46,249 nt of DNA from IMG/VR virus record IMGVR_UViG_3300020141_000048, positions 1 to 46,249 of that record. One strand, 5' to 3'. Within the stretch, counting starts at the first letter, position 1. Every line of letters starts with the position of its first letter. Positions 1-8,088 of this stretch are shown here, in pieces. A program made the position numbers and the translations under genes. The notes under the pieces are model-generated. The model was not told where the DNA came from and ran no database searches. It saw only the letters and a program-made list of their open reading frames with translations. The DNA comes from a virus.

Positions 1-666
1 TCCGCCTAGTTTATCTGCGTTAGATGCTGTTCCATAAAACTTTCTAGGAGGTGTTGTTTGTCCTGGATTTGCTAGATCGTTAGTGTTTGCTAAGGTAATA
101 CCAGGATGTACATCTGTAAATCCAGCAATAGCATTAACACTATCTTTTAGTGTAAATGTACTAGTTTCTGAACTAATAATAAAAATAACAAGTCCGCCAA
201 CATAGGCAGCAATAATAGGATGACTTCCGCCCAGTGTATCTACTACTAGTCGACTAACCATTTCTGTCTGAGCAGTGCCAGCAGACTGTGGGCCAATTAG
301 CGTATAATCTACACCGTTGTAAGCATATAATTGTTTGTTTCCAGTATCAAACCAGAAATCACCCAAAGTTAAGCCAACGGGTTCAGAAATACCTACCTCG
401 GCGCCACCAGTTGTGCGGAATTTTAAACCATCAAAAAACTTTAATTTCTTGTTTCCGCTGTCATACCAAATTTGGCCTGAAACAGGCTTACCTGGTTGGT
501 TTGTGTTGGAGAAATTTTCCAACAAATAAACCATGTTTTCGTTCTGAATCTCACCGTAACCAGCATAGTTTTTGCCGATTAAGTTGATGTCAAGTGTGCT
601 ATCGACGGTGCCGTCAGCTACAATGGCTACTTGCGTTCCGTTTGATCTCTTGATGGTATATGGCAT
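1..666 (-). CDS. Tail fibre protein, paralog 3 of 3 (partial, C-terminus beyond window)
   Basis: The reading frame starts at an ATG at 664-666 and stays open for 222 codons to base 1, so the C-terminal end lies outside the window. The first 120 residues match the N-termini of the next two genes: a conserved segment GKNYAGYGE, then LLENFSNTNQP, then GQIWYDSGNKKLKFFDG, and a second GD(F/L)W motif. These G-x-(I/L)-W-(Y/F)-D units are common in phage tail fibres. Near the cut end, PRKFYGTASNADKLGG matches the 712-aa paralog. An AAGGAA ribosome site precedes the start, and an AATAAATAC late-promoter-like site lies 20 bases before the ATG, so this gene may have its own transcript. The role as a distal fibre or adhesin is inferred from family and position. 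Confidence 0.75.
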   Translation of the reverse strand, partial: MPYTIKRSNGTQVAIVADGTVDSTLDINLIGKNYAGYGEIQNENMVYLLENFSNTNQPGKPVSGQIWYDSGNKKLKFFDGLKFRTTGGAEVGISEPVGLTLGDFWFDTGNKQLYAYNGVDYTLIGPQSAGTAQTEMVSRLVVDTLGGSHPIIAAYVGGLVIFIISSETSTFTLKDSVNAIAGFTDVHPGITLANTNDLANPGQTTPPRKFYGTASNADKLGG

Positions 667-686
667 CTCGTTATTCCTTGTTCCTA

Positions 687-695
687 GTATTTATT
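687..695 (-). promoter_or_regulatory. Late promoter-like motif AATAAATAC
   Basis: Read on the minus strand this is AATAAATAC, one mismatch from the T4 late -10 element TATAAATA. It ends 20 bases before the ATG of the partial fibre gene, a spacing shared with four other such sites in the window. Confidence 0.5.
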
Positions 696-717
696 CTATT
701 TTGGGCAGTTACATTCA

Positions 718-2388
718 TCAAATATTCGCAAAGAATGTCCAAGTCGATGTAGCATTAACATAGTATTGTTTTGTTATGTTTGTATCGCTACAGAAGATTC
801 GACATACCGTATTTTCCAGATAGTTACCTGGAGGGTAAACTTTAGTGATTATTTGACTTGCAATTAACGAATCATTACGTCCTGCCGTATCTGCCGCTAG
901 ACCTAATGCTTGTGATTGCAATGCGTTGTTTAAAGTAATATAATTTACAGCATCTCCGGCTAAAGTAGGATCTGCTAAATTTGTTATCTGTTTGCTGTTA
1001 GCGTTAATTGTACCTAGGCCGTTAGGACTTAGTATAATACTACCATTCACGTTAGATGCACTAATAGTATTACCGGTAATTGTTATATTTCCTGATCGGA
1101 ATGTTACTTGAGTACCAAGACTTGTAACACCTAGCGCACTGGTAACGCCTAATCCAAGTGCTGTAGAACTCAATACATCAGCGCCGTTAATCTTATAAGT
1201 TTTACCAATTGCTAGATTAAGATTTTCACTACTAGTCCAGCTTGTAGTACCTACTACCCATGTTAACGTTTTATCTCCGTCGTCACCGGCAGCTAGTGTA
1301 ATACCGCCGCCTGTGGCCGTAGTGTTTGTAGCTGGAGTAGGAGGCACTGTTTCTGCAGGTTGTCCTAATAAAATATTTTTATCTTCTATTATAAGATTAG
1401 TAGTATTAACAGTTGTTGTAGTTCCTTCAACTATTAAATCTCCACGAATTCTTGCATCTCCGTTAACATCTAGTGTTTTAGTTGGAGAGTTTGTATATAA
1501 ACCAACACGTTGCGTATTAGCACTTACATACATTGCTGGTAATAAACCGTTGACATTTTTTACGCCAATTTGGAAATTTTGATTACTCTTATTAGAATTT
1601 AATTGGAATGATGCATCACTAACTTTAATTTCATTTTGTGTAGCAGGGCCAAGAATTAAAGGAGTGGTATCTGTAATTGTAACAGTGCCAGCAATTGAGG
1701 CATCAGTATTGTTAGATAGGAAGTTATCAGCACTCTTCAAATTGCCGTTGCCGTCAATTAAATTATAAGCAGATGTTGCGGTTGTACGAAATTGTATCCC
1801 AGTTGCAGATCCTGAATTAAATCCTATATTAATCTCTCCTGAAAATCCAGGAATAGCAGTAGGATTAGCAAGAGTGAATTGATCTTTACTAAACAATCCT
1901 AACAATATCCTAGCACAGTATAAAAGAACCACTGTATGGCTAACTTCGTTGATATCGGTTACGTCAATAATATCAAATCCTGAAATTCCTTGTGATTCTG
2001 TATATGATCTACTTGCTGGTATTGTAGTAACACCGTCATTAAATAACAAAATTTTACGTTTGCTGTCGATCCATAAATCTCCTTGGCTAATAGAGCTAGG
2101 AATAATAGGAGCAACAATCGTTCCTCCACTTACTTTAAAACCGTCGCCGTCATAAATTTTTAAGCGACCTTCTCCTGTATCAAACCATAGCTGACCAGGA
2201 ATAGGATTATTAGGCTGACTAGTATTGGCAAAATTTTCTAATAAATGTACTAAATTTTCATTATAAAATTCTCCGTACGAACTGGAATTTTTGCCAATTA
2301 GTGTTAAGTCAGTTGCTGTCTGATCGACAGTACCGTCTACTATTTCTGTTAAAATAGAACCGTCCGTCTTGTTTATGATGTAACTCAT
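718..2388 (-). CDS. Tail fibre protein, paralog 2 of 3 (556 aa)
   Basis: Structural tail protein. The N-terminus (residues about 1-125) repeats the domain of its two neighbours: IGKNSSSYGEFYNENLVHLL, GQLWFDTGEGRLKIYDG and GDLWIDSKRKILLF. Residues about 195-300 look like beta-rich fibre shaft, and residues about 300-420 carry fibre-type segments such as LDVNGDARIRGDLIVEGTTT and LIIEDKNILLGQ. The C-terminus (DPTLAGDAVNYITLNNALQS, then a short beta-rich tail) has the feel of a fibre-tip domain, but no named tip family was recognised. The start ATG shares its A with the TAA stop of the upstream gene (TAATG), which suggests translational coupling. No collar domain is seen here, unlike the 712-aa paralog. 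The receptor is unknown. Confidence 0.8.
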   Translation of the reverse strand: MSYIINKTDGSILTEIVDGTVDQTATDLTLIGKNSSSYGEFYNENLVHLLENFANTSQPNNPIPGQLWFDTGEGRLKIYDGDGFKVSGGTIVAPIIPSSISQGDLWIDSKRKILLFNDGVTTIPASRSYTESQGISGFDIIDVTDINEVSHTVVLLYCARILLGLFSKDQFTLANPTAIPGFSGEINIGFNSGSATGIQFRTTATSAYNLIDGNGNLKSADNFLSNNTDASIAGTVTITDTTPLILGPATQNEIKVSDASFQLNSNKSNQNFQIGVKNVNGLLPAMYVSANTQRVGLYTNSPTKTLDVNGDARIRGDLIVEGTTTTVNTTNLIIEDKNILLGQPAETVPPTPATNTTATGGGITLAAGDDGDKTLTWVVGTTSWTSSENLNLAIGKTYKINGADVLSSTALGLGVTSALGVTSLGTQVTFRSGNITITGNTISASNVNGSIILSPNGLGTINANSKQITNLADPTLAGDAVNYITLNNALQSQALGLAADTAGRNDSLIASQIITKVYPPGNYLENTVCRIFCSDTNITKQYYVNATSTWTFFANI

Positions 2389-4526
2389 TATAGAACCCCA
2401 GTAAAGATTATGTAGTTTATAGTCATGTAAGGATTCATTATACTAAATGCGTTGCCTGTTTGTGAGGATAACACACCACCGCTATTTGGAAGCCCTTGAC
2501 CTGTACTATTATCCGGTAAGCCTAGGTTTGCCACAGCACTTTGATCTACTATGGCGCCAGGAATGCCGGCGGCATAGTATTGAGCAGTATCCGATCGTAA
2601 ATCGTGTACGTGGTCTGGTAGGTTAGCAACTACTAATGTTGCTTCTTCGTCGCCGGTGCCTTGACCTAAATTATCAGCGTATGTAGATGTAACTCTATTT
2701 TTGGCGCCGCCGCCGGCATCTAGTAAAATACTAGGATCGCTTTGACTAGGAATTGATAAGCCATTATCCATATTATCGCGGCCTAGCGGGAATCGTCCGC
2801 GCAAATCAGGTAAGGCAAACGAATTATCGCCTAGTAATCCAGTTGGTTTATAAGTATAACCAATAACAGCAAATAACTGACTATATGATCCAATAGCAAT
2901 TTCACTACCGTCGCATAATAAGTAACCGTCAGGCACCACGGTTCCTGCGAAAGGCATAATTACGCCAATTGGAACTGTTGCTACATTAGATAAGAATGTT
3001 TGTTTAGTTACTTGTTTTAGTCCACTGCCAGTACCTGAACGATAAATTAACATAGTATCACTTGGCAATGAATCAGCTACTGCTGTTTTAGCAGTAATCA
3101 AGTTTTGATTAATAGCTGTTGTAAATTTAATTACGCCAGATGGATATCCAGTTTGCGGAGTTTGGCCGTCGAACGAAATAATATCACTGCTTACATCACC
3201 TAGTAATTGGAATGTCGTAGGACTTTGTAGTGCGGCAGCTTTACCTGTAATATTTCCTGCTAAACTACCAGTAAATGCTCCGTTAAAAGCACCAATAAAA
3301 GTGTTAGCATATACGTTTCTAAAAGGTCTACCACTAGTACCAATATCATAAATGCCAGCACCAGCATCAGAGCCGGGTTGTAGTATACTACCAGGTGTAG
3401 GATTACCGTCGTTATCTAAGTAATTTGTAAATGTTTGACCATAAGTTGTTATATTGTCGCCAAATGTTGACTTTTTAGTTACGGCAAGGCCGCCAGCAGT
3501 CTTAATACTGCCAATAGTTACGTTTGTCGAGTCGGTAGTTCCTAATACAATAATGCCGCCATCAACTGTAATGTTACCAGCAACATCTAATGCTTCTTGA
3601 GGATTTGTATTATCTGGGCCTACTCCGGTATAACCGTTAGCAGAAATATGCATACCAGTTAATTGAACACCTGAATTATTCAAGTTAAATTGAATACTAC
3701 TGCCATTGTTCTTAGAATAAAGTAGAGAAGCTGTAGGTGTTGTACTAATATTGAAACTTAAATCGCTGCCTAAACTCAAACCGCTGTTAGATCTAATACT
3801 AAAAGAGGAATTAGTAACACTTGCTACATCACCTCTTAAAAAGTTTGCGGCTTCTATAGCAAGGCCACCGACATTCAAAGCATCGGCAGTACTGGCAGGG
3901 CCCCAGAATTTAGTAGGAGCACTAGTACTATCAGAATCAACTTTACTTAAATTAATACCTTGATTAATACTAACAAATCCAGCTTGAGCTGCTTTTGGTG
4001 TAAATGCCTCTTTACTAATAATAGCTAGTCTGTTATTATTAGCATAAAAAGATAATACACTATGATCTGTATTTAGAGTATCTACTATTGTTTCAACAGT
4101 AGGTCCTGTTTTTGTACCAGAGCTAAATTGCGGGCCAACTAGTAACCAGTTAGATCCTGAATAAATGTATAACTGTTGATTAGTTGTATCTGCCCATAAG
4201 TCTCCTGACAGACCAGACGCGGGCTGAGTTGGAGATTTTTTAATACTACCAGCACTGGTCCAACGAGTACCATCATAAATTTTTAATAAATTAATATCAG
4301 CACTGTTGTCGTACCATAGCTGACCTTCTACTGGGTTCGATGGAGGTGTATTTTTAGCAAAGTTTTCTAGTAAGTGAAGGAAATTTTCAGCTACTATAGG
4401 AGCATACCCAGCGTAATTTTTTCCGACAAATGTTAAACTAGTAGCTGTGTTTAACGTTTGATCCTGAACTGTAATAGTTGGCTTGGCTGGATTGGTTGTT
4501 TCGGTATGTTTAACTTGATAGCTCAT
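2388..4526 (-). CDS. Tail fibre protein with phage tail collar domain, paralog 1 of 3 (712 aa)
   Basis: This is the longest of the three tandem paralogs. Residues 1-135 hold the shared N-terminal domain (VGKNYAGYAPIVAENFLHLL, GQLWYDNS, GDLWADTTNQQLYIYSG). A beta-rich shaft follows. Residues about 520-590 form a phage tail collar domain (Pfam PF07484 type): IPIGVIMPFAG, PDGYLLCDGSEI, then FALPDLRGRFPLGRDN. That domain is found near the tip of T4 gp12-like short fibres and many adhesins. The C-terminus ends in HVHDLR followed by a NPYMTINYIIFTG motif, also typical of collar-domain fibres. The start lies 4 bases from the stop of the 202-aa gene. Adhesion to the host surface is the expected role, by family. 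Confidence 0.87.
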   Translation of the reverse strand: MSYQVKHTETTNPAKPTITVQDQTLNTATSLTFVGKNYAGYAPIVAENFLHLLENFAKNTPPSNPVEGQLWYDNSADINLLKIYDGTRWTSAGSIKKSPTQPASGLSGDLWADTTNQQLYIYSGSNWLLVGPQFSSGTKTGPTVETIVDTLNTDHSVLSFYANNNRLAIISKEAFTPKAAQAGFVSINQGINLSKVDSDSTSAPTKFWGPASTADALNVGGLAIEAANFLRGDVASVTNSSFSIRSNSGLSLGSDLSFNISTTPTASLLYSKNNGSSIQFNLNNSGVQLTGMHISANGYTGVGPDNTNPQEALDVAGNITVDGGIIVLGTTDSTNVTIGSIKTAGGLAVTKKSTFGDNITTYGQTFTNYLDNDGNPTPGSILQPGSDAGAGIYDIGTSGRPFRNVYANTFIGAFNGAFTGSLAGNITGKAAALQSPTTFQLLGDVSSDIISFDGQTPQTGYPSGVIKFTTAINQNLITAKTAVADSLPSDTMLIYRSGTGSGLKQVTKQTFLSNVATVPIGVIMPFAGTVVPDGYLLCDGSEIAIGSYSQLFAVIGYTYKPTGLLGDNSFALPDLRGRFPLGRDNMDNGLSIPSQSDPSILLDAGGGAKNRVTSTYADNLGQGTGDEEATLVVANLPDHVHDLRSDTAQYYAAGIPGAIVDQSAVANLGLPDNSTGQGLPNSGGVLSSQTGNAFSIMNPYMTINYIIFTGVL

Positions 4527-4529
4527 TGA

Positions 4530-5138
4530 TTATACTCCAGCTAGGCCAGTTAAACTCTGAATACGTACAGTATAATCAACTTGAATTAATCTGTTTAACG
4601 ATTTTTGAACTGGATGGAAAATAACGTGAGTTAATAACAGCTGGTTGCCTGTGGAACTATAGCTCTTTAAACCTAACTCGTCAAAGACAAATGCACTTTC
4701 ATTATTATTTGTATTATCATAAGCAAGCTGACCGCTAGGCTCGCCGTAGTCTAATAAACAACTTACAAATACATCTGAATAATTTGTACCTGTAGTATGA
4801 CGTGCTTCAATGTAATTACGTGTAGGATCTATGTTATTACTAGATCTATCGTTAACTACTTTGCTGTAGGTTTGATTATATAAACTTGCGTTAGCACCGC
4901 TACTGTTTGGTGTTAAGTATGTAATAATGCCTGTAGGGTCAACAGCAGTTCCGCCATTGCCAAATGCCATTTCATAAATAAAACCTTGACCACTATTGCC
5001 GATACTTTCGGCCAGAGCAATACTAATGTTCTCGTAATGGATGGCATTACGTTTATTAATGAATATTTCCCCAGATTCTGGGTTATAAATCTTAATATGC
5101 CCTTCTATGTGGATTCCCGTTAGATCTTTACTCTGCAT
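4530..5138 (-). CDS. Conserved-looking tail-module protein of unknown function (202 aa)
   Basis: No family was recognised with certainty. The protein is soluble-looking, with no signal peptide or membrane segment. The N-terminus (GHIKIYNPESGEIFINKRNA, then IHYENISIALAESIG) and the C-terminal LLTHVIFHPVQKS are the kinds of segments shared among T4-like marine phage structural proteins. It lies between a subtilisin and the fibre paralogs. Its ATG follows a GAGAGAG ribosome site, and a GATAAATATC late-promoter-like element lies 18 bases upstream. It may therefore begin a fibre sub-operon. A role as fibre adaptor or fibre chaperone is possible but is only inferred from position. Confidence 0.65.
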   Translation of the reverse strand: MQSKDLTGIHIEGHIKIYNPESGEIFINKRNAIHYENISIALAESIGNSGQGFIYEMAFGNGGTAVDPTGIITYLTPNSSGANASLYNQTYSKVVNDRSSNNIDPTRNYIEARHTTGTNYSDVFVSCLLDYGEPSGQLAYDNTNNNESAFVFDELGLKSYSSTGNQLLLTHVIFHPVQKSLNRLIQVDYTVRIQSLTGLAGV

Positions 5139-5156
5139 AATGCTCTCTCTTTATAT

Positions 5157-5166
5157 GATATTTATC
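5157..5166 (-). promoter_or_regulatory. Late promoter-like motif GATAAATATC
   Basis: The minus-strand motif GATAAATATC matches T4 late TATAAATA in seven of eight positions. It ends 18 bases before the ATG of the 202-aa gene, in a 52-base gap between genes. Confidence 0.5.
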
Positions 5167-5190
5167 TTGTTTCATTTTCTGGTAGTTTAA

Positions 5191-6894
5191 TCAGTTTACT
5201 CGCAAGGATGTACGTATGTTAGTAAATGGGCCGTTTGTACGTAACGCTGTACTTGCGTTATATGGACAGTACAAAATACGGTTATTGCCAGCTTGTAGTG
5301 AATTATAATCGTTGTATACTGGGCTCACTGCTGATCCGTTATCGTACATAGCACCTGTAGTGGCGTTGGCCTTTAACCAATTTTGCGCATAGGTTTGATT
5401 AATCCACGGACGCAGTTGTGCTAATAATGCTATCACTCCGGCAACTTGCGGGCAAGCCTGACTTGTGCCTGAATCTTTTGAAAGATAATAACCCGATGCC
5501 CGAGTGTCGGCAATAGGAGGCAACCCTAAATAGTTTGCGTTTTCTCTGCCGCCCATTATGTGCGTACCCGGAGCATATATGTCTACACGAGGTCCTGAAT
5601 TACTTGAGCCTGCTTTACGTTCTGCTCCGGCGCCGCCAGTTGTAGTTAAATTACCCACACAAATAACACTATAAGGATTGCCGTCGGCGGCTGCTGTACC
5701 TATAGTATTGTTCGGAGTTCCGCCTCTGTGATAATATACATTTCCACCGGTAGTTTTTGTGTAAAAATTATCATAATCTAAGCCGCCAGCAACGTCTATC
5801 TTATGAGCATCATTGCCTGAGGCAGCTAGTACAATTACCCCAGCTGCCATACAATTTAAAATACTAGCATCAACTGACGCATATTGTGAAGATTTAGTTC
5901 CAGCTACCCAGCTGAATCCATTGCCTGCGGCATCTAGTGTCGTACCAGAAGCTACCTGTCCATAAGAAATGTTAGGACTAGTGCCGGTACGGAGGACTCC
6001 GCGGTATGTAGTTGAAGCCATGTTAGAATAATTAGAAATAAAGCCCCAACTGTTATTCATAATAGTAGGTCTTTTATAACCTGTGCTCGTTGTTGGTTTG
6101 GCCAAATGGAACGCTTTTACTAAATCAAAAATCAATGTAACATCGTGAAGACTAGTCAGTGGGGCTCCGGTGACAATATCAATACTCTTTCCTGGTATAG
6201 CTCTTAAAGTATATATGGCTGCTTTTTTAGCAAAACCACAAGTATTACCAACAGCGATACTAGCACAATTAGTTCCGTGGCCGTCTAAATCTCCGAGGAA
6301 TCCTTTAATTCCGGAGCCCCCAGCTAATGGCACTATTCCGCTAACGCCCAGGGTTGTCCAATCAAAGTCAACTACCCTGCTGCCGCCAGTGCCGTCTGCG
6401 TTAACAGCAAACTCTGGATGATTTTCTGCAATACCACTGTCAACTATAACAACATCTACTCCAGTGCCATCGAGATTGTATGTATAATCAAGTGTTCTTG
6501 AATAAGAAGTACTAAATGGATTAGCTGGACTAATGGATCTCATTAGTCCCCAGTTTTTTTGATTTAACGCTGGAACATACGTGCCGTCAAATAAGGCAGT
6601 TTGGGCTGCAGACCATCCAACATCCAAGTCGGGAATATATTTAAAGTGTGGCTCTATTATTAATACTCGTGGATCTTGTTTAACTAACTCTGCTTCGGCA
6701 CTGGTTAAACTGTAGTGTGCTTGGTTTTCACTAAAAGGCCGTTCGTTGAGACAATCACAGGGTCTGTTTGGAATTCCGTCCAAATTTGTCAGTGTGATCA
6801 TATCAGTATGAAACTGGTCAAAATCTTCAGCAGAACGCAGAGTAACTATGTACTCTACTTCTTCACCGTTAGTATCAATTTGCCACTGTGTCAT
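5191..6894 (-). CDS. Subtilisin-like serine protease (peptidase S8), tail-associated (567 aa)
   Basis: A serine protease of the subtilase family. The catalytic triad can be read: Asp152 in VVIVDSGI, His206 in DLDGHGTNCA and Ser478 in SGTSQACPQVAG. The oxyanion Asn is probably N361 in LAASGND. The usual GTSMA is altered to GTSQA, but the Ser is kept. Residues about 12-90 resemble an I9-type inhibitor propeptide (EYIVTLRSAEDFDQF, DPRVLIIEPHFKY). There is no signal peptide, so it probably acts in or on the virion rather than by secretion. Its start overlaps the upstream fibre gene by 20 bases, with GGAGAAGGG before the ATG. Possible roles are maturation of tail proteins or digestion of host surface protein. 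Neither is shown by the sequence. Confidence 0.9.
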   Translation of the reverse strand: MTQWQIDTNGEEVEYIVTLRSAEDFDQFHTDMITLTNLDGIPNRPCDCLNERPFSENQAHYSLTSAEAELVKQDPRVLIIEPHFKYIPDLDVGWSAAQTALFDGTYVPALNQKNWGLMRSISPANPFSTSYSRTLDYTYNLDGTGVDVVIVDSGIAENHPEFAVNADGTGGSRVVDFDWTTLGVSGIVPLAGGSGIKGFLGDLDGHGTNCASIAVGNTCGFAKKAAIYTLRAIPGKSIDIVTGAPLTSLHDVTLIFDLVKAFHLAKPTTSTGYKRPTIMNNSWGFISNYSNMASTTYRGVLRTGTSPNISYGQVASGTTLDAAGNGFSWVAGTKSSQYASVDASILNCMAAGVIVLAASGNDAHKIDVAGGLDYDNFYTKTTGGNVYYHRGGTPNNTIGTAAADGNPYSVICVGNLTTTGGAGAERKAGSSNSGPRVDIYAPGTHIMGGRENANYLGLPPIADTRASGYYLSKDSGTSQACPQVAGVIALLAQLRPWINQTYAQNWLKANATTGAMYDNGSAVSPVYNDYNSLQAGNNRILYCPYNASTALRTNGPFTNIRTSLRVN

Positions 6895-8068
6895 CTTTTA
6901 CCCTTCTCCAAGCAGATCCTGTGTAGTAAACTACTCCGGCGCCGCCGGTCATATTTGTACAATACGCAATAGCGCCTGTGCCTGGCACAACACCGGCTAG
7001 TTGCGCTAGTGTATAATTTTTTAATACGGTTGGGCCGCCCATGACCACATTGCCTACTGGATTTAGTTGAATATCACTGGCACTGGTTATCGCAGGTGTG
7101 CCTGTTGAAGTTGATATAAAATTAGCACCAGTTACGTTGTTAGTTACAGTTAAACTATTTAATGTACCTACGCTAGTTAAACTACTTGCGGTAACACCGC
7201 TTGCTAATGTGTTACCAGTCAGTGTACTTGCTGCCGAAACAGCGGTAATTGAAATGTCAGAAGTGCCGTCAAACGGTACGCCGTTAATTGATCTTGATGT
7301 TGCTAGTCTAGTAGCAGAGCTTGCTTGTCCAGTAAAGGTTGTAGCAGTAACAGTTCCAGTTACTGCTAGAGTGGAACCATTCCATGTTAACCCTGCTCCA
7401 GTATCCGAAACTGCCGTTCCACTAACTGAATAATAAGCCAATCTATTTGCTGTACCAGTACTAACAGTACCACTACCGCTGCCGCCGCCACCTGTGCCAG
7501 CACTGGCAAATGATATAGTATTGCTAGCACTATTGACAGAGATTGTCATATTTGCTCCAGCAACTATGTTTAATGTACTAGAAGAAGTAGGTGCTACAAG
7601 GTTAGTTTGTCCAGATACTGCTATTGTTGAATAGCTTTTAGAAGCAACAACTGTTGAAGAAACAGTAACAGATCCGGTAGCGGCCGAAAGAGCAATTCCT
7701 GTACCTGCTACAAGTCCAGTTACCAACGAATTACCATTTAAAGTAATATTGCCAGTAATTCCTAAAATTGTGCCGTTCCATGTTAATCCATTTGTAGGAC
7801 CAACTGTTGTTCCGTTAGCGGCATAGTATGCTAGTCTATTTGCAGTACCTGTGCTAACAGTACCGCTGCCGCCACCACCACCGCCGCCGACGTTAGCAAG
7901 AACAAATTCCCTAGTGGCTAGTAACGTGCCGCCCACTGTTGATCCGTTATAAATTCTAAGAGTGTTATTTGTTCTATCCCAAAAGACTTCCCCTGATTCG
8001 TAAACAAATCGATTTAATATATCCGCTGTATTGGCTATTAGCCTAACATTTCGTACCGGTCTAGTCAT
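6875..8068 (-). CDS. Repeat-bearing tail fibre protein (397 aa)
   Basis: A tail fibre by composition and motifs. The N-terminus has a G-x-(V/L)-(F/W) unit, GEVFWDRTNNTLRIYNG, related to those in the 712- and 556-aa fibres. Two glycine-rich linkers (GGGGGGGSG and GGGGSGSG) each precede a copy of the repeat GTVSTGTANRLAYY followed by LTWNG(T/S), about 130 residues apart. The phrase SINGVPFDGTSDISI and a C-terminal GTGAIAYCTN...VYYTGSAWRRV are common in phage fibres. It sits between the two subtilisin genes and overlaps the downstream one by 20 bases. This arrangement suggests it may be a partner or substrate of those proteases, which is speculation. Confidence 0.8.
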   Translation of the reverse strand: MTRPVRNVRLIANTADILNRFVYESGEVFWDRTNNTLRIYNGSTVGGTLLATREFVLANVGGGGGGGSGTVSTGTANRLAYYAANGTTVGPTNGLTWNGTILGITGNITLNGNSLVTGLVAGTGIALSAATGSVTVSSTVVASKSYSTIAVSGQTNLVAPTSSSTLNIVAGANMTISVNSASNTISFASAGTGGGGSGSGTVSTGTANRLAYYSVSGTAVSDTGAGLTWNGSTLAVTGTVTATTFTGQASSATRLATSRSINGVPFDGTSDISITAVSAASTLTGNTLASGVTASSLTSVGTLNSLTVTNNVTGANFISTSTGTPAITSASDIQLNPVGNVVMGGPTVLKNYTLAQLAGVVPGTGAIAYCTNMTGGAGVVYYTGSAWRRVKDDTVAN

Positions 8069-8088
8069 TCTTATTTCCTATAATTTAT

